From NCBI GenBank assembly GCA_964374115.1, contig CAYJXK010000009.1, forward strand, positions 1-26,569: a stretch of DNA of 26,569 bases. Direction: 5' to 3'. The position numbers and the translations under genes were made by a program. Origin of the DNA: CAYJXK01 sp964374115 (GTDB taxonomy: Bacteria; Patescibacteriota; Patescibacteriia; Magasanikbacterales; UBA922). This document shows, one piece after another, positions 23,401 to 26,569 of the stretch; position 1 is the first letter of the stretch, and each line of letters opens with the position of its first letter. The notes below the pieces were generated by a model. It did no database searches, was not told the DNA's origin, and saw only the letters and a list, made by a program, of their open reading frames with translations.

Positions 23401-26400
23401 AGTCATGCGACATGACACTCGACGCCTATTATTCAGTTGAAGTGTTCATTGACTCGAATGGCACATTTTCTGAAACGAATGAAAATAATAATAAAGCTAT
23501 TTCTTCAAATACCGCACATATCATGAGAGAGAATTATTGTAGTGGGTCAGGAACACTCCCTGATAGTGACAGCGATGGCTTCTCCGATATTTCTGAAAAA
23601 TATTTGGGCTGGGATCCGAGCTCGGCAAATTCCACGCCACAAATTGCCTCGGACATGTCAAAATATGTCACTGTTGTTCCGGATAAAGCAGACAAAAATT
23701 ATGCCGCTGATCCGGTGAATATTCGGACAGGGTCATTTGAACTCACGCAGACCGACATTGCATTTCCCGGCAGAGGAGAAGATTTGGATTTCAAACGGGT
23801 CTATAACAGCACACTCGTCGCCCGGAGTGGACGCTTTGGATATGGGTGGGATTTTTCCTACAACATGGTGTATTATCAGCATCCAACCACCAAAGTCGTC
23901 TCTATCTTTTTGGGAGAATCCACCGTGACGCAATTTACTACCAATGACGGTGGAACGACATTTGTCGCGCCGCCTGGTCAAGATGAAATTCTGTATTGGA
24001 AGAATAATCAGCTCGTCTTTCAGAATTTGGAAGGAACAAAATATGTATTTTCAAAACAATTAACCGACAACATGGCCATTGTCGAGTCTATCCAGGATAG
24101 AAATGGGAATACAGTCTACTTGTCGTATGGGAGTGTCAAAGGTTTGCCATTGCTTCAAACTGTTATGGACGCATCTGGCAGAACCATACAATTTACCTAT
24201 GGAGCCACGGATTCAGCTCTATGGGATAAAGTAGTCCAGATAAAAGATACGGTTAGTATAGACAACTCCCGTATTCTTACTTATAGCTACGATGCGAACA
24301 TGAATCTTTTGGAAGTAAAAGAAACAAAAAAATTCAGTGGTATTTCCGAAACCATCAAGGACACCTTTACGCATAATGCCTCGAATCGTATCAGTACGCA
24401 TACAGATCCTCGTGGTACTATTTTGTATAATACCTACGATACTCAAGGGAGAGTAACGGCGCAACATGTTTCTGATCCAGATCTGGATCCTGGAAACAAA
24501 ACCCTGCTCTATTCGCTTTCATACGAAGGTCCAAATGCTGCGGCCCCGGGAAGCGTCTACTGTACGCTGGTGAAAAATTTTGATACCGAGTCTGATACGT
24601 CTTTTTATTCCGAGCGGGTCTGCTTCAACAGCGACAACTTACGTGTTTATTCCGAAGATACGTCGGGAAAAGCAAAAAAGATTACGAGAAATACCACCGG
24701 CATGATGACAAAGGTGGCAGACGAGAAAGGCAATAGCACCCAATATGAGTATGATGCGAAACGGCGCGTGACCAAAAAAATACTTCCCGATACTGCTGAG
24801 TGGCATACCGAAACAGTATACACGTATGAGGATACTTTCAACAGAATGATTCAAGTAAAAGAAGTGGCCACATCCTTGTCTAATCCCACGTTGCCTCCTA
24901 TCACGAAGATAACGTCCTATACCATAGATACAGCCAATGGAAACATACTCTCTCTCATGGATCCCTTGGGGAAAACCGAAGTCTACACCTATGATAGTTA
25001 TGGCAATATACTCTCATATACAGACAAAAATGAAAACAAAAAAACGTATACTTACGACACGTCAGGTAATTATCGCATCAGTGAAACTCAGGCAGGCATC
25101 ACGCATACCTACACCTATGATGCCTATGGAAATAAAACATCATACACCACGCCAGAAGGCGCGAAATATACCTATGCGTATGATAATATCGGAAATCTCA
25201 AACAAGAGATAAATCCACTGGGTGGAAAGAAGACGTATGAATATGACATCGAAAATCACCGAATTTCGAGCACCGATGAGCTCGGTAGAAAGACAACATA
25301 TACATATAATACTGATCTCTTTGCGTCGCTTGCTCTCGAGCAGCTTTCTGGCGTTGCTGATTCATATACGCGTGAATGGGCGTATGATGTTAATGGCCGG
25401 CTTATCAAGGAGATTGATGCCAATCCGGGAGATACGATTGAGTATGTGTATGATGTTGTTGGCAGGATTGCTGAAAAGAAATTCCCATACAATACGATTA
25501 CCTACACCTATGATGCGGTAGGAAATATTATTGAAGAAAAAGATAGCGCCGGCCGCAAGACGACCTATATATATGATGCCAGAAATAATGGTATCGAAGA
25601 ACGACGCTATATCGATCAAACAACCTATACATCTCAATTGACAGAGTTGGACGGCTTTGATCGCATTATAAAAATAACAGATGGAAATGGAAATATCACC
25701 ATTCGGGAATATGACAAAAATGATCAAGTAATAAAGATAACCGACGCACTCGGGAATGTCACGCAATATTTTTATGACGCGGTCGGAAATAAGATCGGTG
25801 AACTCTTGCCACGGGCTTATGCAGATGTGAGTCTGCGCAATAGCAATGGACACACCAACTCATTTGTGTACGATGCTGCCGGGCGTCTTACAAAAGAAAT
25901 CAACGCGCAAAATAAACAGACCGTCTATACATACAATAAAGATGGAAACGTCGTCAAAAAAATAGACCGACAAAATGCTGATGGCAGCGCGGCCGCTCAT
26001 ACGCATGATTTTCAATATAATGTGCTCGGCCGGCTGACAAAAGAAATAGACGCGTATGGCGCAAGCGTTCAATTCACGTATGATGCGGTCGGAAATAGGC
26101 TGTCGATGACGGATCAATTGGACAGAAAATGGCTCTATGAATATGACGCGCAAAATCGTCGTACCACGACGCAGGATCCAGCCGGCTTTAAAACCGTTAC
26201 TGCCTACGATGCCGGTGGAAACAAAACGTCGGTCACAGATGCCGATGGCAATAAGACCACGTATCTCTACGATGATCAAAATCGACTGCAAAAAATAACG
26301 GATGATCTTGGGAATACGAGAACGTTTACGTATGATGGCGTCGGCAATATGCTGTCTGAAAAAGACAAACTGGGGAATGTCACGACGTTTACGTATGATT

Positions 26401-26569
26401 TTTTGAGCAGACGTTTGACAGAAAAAAATGCCGCTGGCACAGATACACTCTATACATACGATAAAAACGGCAATCGCCTTCAGCAAAAAATTCTCGATTC
26501 AAAAATCGGCATATTTAAAATGACGATATCTACGTATGATGCCTTGAATAGAATTCAATTTTTTACCTC
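20454..26569 (+). CDS. Giant secreted RHS/YD-repeat protein, WapA-like, 3' end outside the window
   Basis: The frame is open from 20454 to the window edge (about 2,038 codons, no stop). ATG 20478 (MKCCGIMFLIASFVF...AFA) gives the cleaner signal peptide and may be the real start. Approximate order: secretion signal (1-31); a WapA-type N-terminal region with FADIYPGVDVHF and YPIVVDPS; a DNRLRE-like module (330-525); four CARDB-like adhesion repeats of about 120 residues, each starting like KPDLVASS (532-1025); a calcium-binding TSP3-like DSDSDGFSDISEKYLGWDP near 1035; a DUF6531-like start (ADPVNIRTGSFEL, 1085 on); then tandem YD repeats (YTYDAxGN) to the edge. RHS shells normally enclose a variable C-terminal toxin. 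That end, and any immunity gene, lie beyond the window. Codon use is visibly AT-richer (many ATA, AAT) than in neighbours, suggesting transfer. Confidence 0.93.
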   Translation, partial: MSHRLFDQMKCCGIMFLIASFVFTPMLPAFATERIQSVPEQTVANNLSVDDLSISKEIVINDEKNVPVFYVVDEYRDMADLDGGKKKMKIYSAPRPIYTDETGVKRVRPDGWNTFNEDPISKLHKNDSSGYTFSMPLSRNTGVTVSAGAMEKVNVAGSMNAQPANRANFSQKNNEAKHTISSFADIYPGVDVHFIDKKMSRTKEIIIKKKPIGMQSGEKFIFWETYTVPKGAEIFVGDKKYTDKTSGTFLVKIVSNEAGTLFIDSSIIYDSKVLDDSYRDLSAEPIEQIVEYDKDQSVLKIGLVVTGDYLLNPDKVYPIVVDPSYYACPGSGTACLDFHLNWLQGKSTATSDKLFFGYDNVTSGQPDYCQPTGPASRHAVFKFDVSGIPAGSDVTYADINLRGTASIGCGEYNGDIDMKPKKINTSWSYSGITYDSIRSSLTGGGTSALINVDTCKDKWCFWGLSDTMIEGWINNPSNNYGFLIEPEANFPSGNTVPVSWSSKQRLFQFYSSDYSSSFAPYLYVTYTPPVAAKPDFIVYSKSVSDPTVTPGQTINAKVKVKNIGNASAGSSQVGYYFSTNNTCTTDDSWLASDSVGTLSAGGVSNEDDADIIIPSNADVGTTRYICFIADYLNDEKNESDEKNNTDYIAVTIEAPAKPDLVASSASISKTSAQAGETITINVSVKNEGLGNAGASMLYYYFKKDNPEYSDMYVFANDAVPSLTPGSISNQSATYSLPSNLSPGTYYIYYFIDAKGEVSETSGSNNNGEWAITVSAPLTYPDLVVQSPSINPTSGLPGDTINVASTVKNIGNASAGFNLLGYFFSSDTVKDDSDFYLGSYVTPSLGGGGFTGTNATVQIPPKPAGTYYILFVADYNNDEKNESNEGNNVNYQQITITQSQMIDLSVSSASVVNSGQVYKTGSSLSVNAALQNSGNTTANDVSYTLKLKDTKTGKLFGFANVSPSSINMSAGYNQAVTLSGTIPESCDMTLDAYYSVEVFIDSNGTFSETNENNNKAISSNTAHIMRENYCSGSGTLPDSDSDGFSDISEKYLGWDPSSANSTPQIASDMSKYVTVVPDKADKNYAADPVNIRTGSFELTQTDIAFPGRGEDLDFKRVYNSTLVARSGRFGYGWDFSYNMVYYQHPTTKVVSIFLGESTVTQFTTNDGGTTFVAPPGQDEILYWKNNQLVFQNLEGTKYVFSKQLTDNMAIVESIQDRNGNTVYLSYGSVKGLPLLQTVMDASGRTIQFTYGATDSALWDKVVQIKDTVSIDNSRILTYSYDANMNLLEVKETKKFSGISETIKDTFTHNASNRISTHTDPRGTILYNTYDTQGRVTAQHVSDPDLDPGNKTLLYSLSYEGPNAAAPGSVYCTLVKNFDTESDTSFYSERVCFNSDNLRVYSEDTSGKAKKITRNTTGMMTKVADEKGNSTQYEYDAKRRVTKKILPDTAEWHTETVYTYEDTFNRMIQVKEVATSLSNPTLPPITKITSYTIDTANGNILSLMDPLGKTEVYTYDSYGNILSYTDKNENKKTYTYDTSGNYRISETQAGITHTYTYDAYGNKTSYTTPEGAKYTYAYDNIGNLKQEINPLGGKKTYEYDIENHRISSTDELGRKTTYTYNTDLFASLALEQLSGVADSYTREWAYDVNGRLIKEIDANPGDTIEYVYDVVGRIAEKKFPYNTITYTYDAVGNIIEEKDSAGRKTTYIYDARNNGIEERRYIDQTTYTSQLTELDGFDRIIKITDGNGNITIREYDKNDQVIKITDALGNVTQYFYDAVGNKIGELLPRAYADVSLRNSNGHTNSFVYDAAGRLTKEINAQNKQTVYTYNKDGNVVKKIDRQNADGSAAAHTHDFQYNVLGRLTKEIDAYGASVQFTYDAVGNRLSMTDQLDRKWLYEYDAQNRRTTTQDPAGFKTVTAYDAGGNKTSVTDADGNKTTYLYDDQNRLQKITDDLGNTRTFTYDGVGNMLSEKDKLGNVTTFTYDFLSRRLTEKNAAGTDTLYTYDKNGNRLQQKILDSKIGIFKMTISTYDALNRIQFFT

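Noticed and set aside
25860..26486. 208-codon frame antisense to the YD repeats
   Set aside because: The repeats make the antisense strand open in one phase; the translation merely mirrors YTYDAxGN and has no start signal.
1..26569. CRISPR arrays, insertion sequences with transposase, tRNA and rRNA genes
   Set aside because: No regularly spaced repeats, no transposase-like frame and no tRNA T-loop with a matching cloverleaf were seen on either strand by eye.

Overview
The window reads as a chromosomal fragment of a Patescibacteria (Candidate Phyla Radiation)-type bacterium. This is inferred from compact housekeeping genes, many starts without a clear Shine-Dalgarno, short genes with stripped-down domain content, and short palindromes and heptamer repeats sitting in frame inside conserved genes. 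All reading frames use the standard bacterial stops, so a UGA-reassigned lineage is excluded. A class such as ABY1 is possible but not proven.

Layout. 1-570: a long imperfect hairpin, then a small DUF2304 membrane protein. 575-3123: a GT4 glycosyltransferase, then a compact flavin set (stand-alone riboflavin kinase, riboflavin synthase ribE, lumazine synthase ribH). 3135-3300: a repeat element and a terminator-like hairpin. 3342-6608: dnaG primase and rpoD sigma-70. 6635-6856: a terminator and a 187-bp near-palindrome between the convergent rpoD and hup. 6863-9044 (minus strand): hup (HU) and rny (RNase Y), each with its own promoter; rny has a long leader with two competing structures. 9154-10229: an orphan terminator, a promoter and a methyltransferase. 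10248-12604: a promoter, a second copy of the 3.1-kb repeat element, and the membrane pyrophosphatase hppA. 12652-17229: a promoter, infB, then a tightly overlapped trio of thioredoxin, glutamate dehydrogenase and inositol-monophosphatase-family genes. 17230-17687: a gene-free stretch with strong RNA-like folding. 17688-20282: leuS, interrupted in frame by small palindromes and heptamer tracts. 20312-26569: a promoter, a possible leader peptide and terminator (attenuator-like), and a giant secreted RHS/YD-repeat protein still open at the window edge after about 2,038 codons.

The housekeeping genes cover replication priming, transcription initiation, nucleoid structure, mRNA turnover, translation initiation and Leu-tRNA charging. 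They are linked to a minimal energy and redox set (proton-pumping pyrophosphatase, thioredoxin, GDH) and to late riboflavin synthesis. The accessory element is the RHS protein, which has a WapA-like surface or toxin-delivery architecture. The least explained parts are the non-coding structures: two roughly 190-bp hairpins, a duplicated leader element in front of dnaG and hppA, the switch-like rny leader, and the folded region upstream of leuS.
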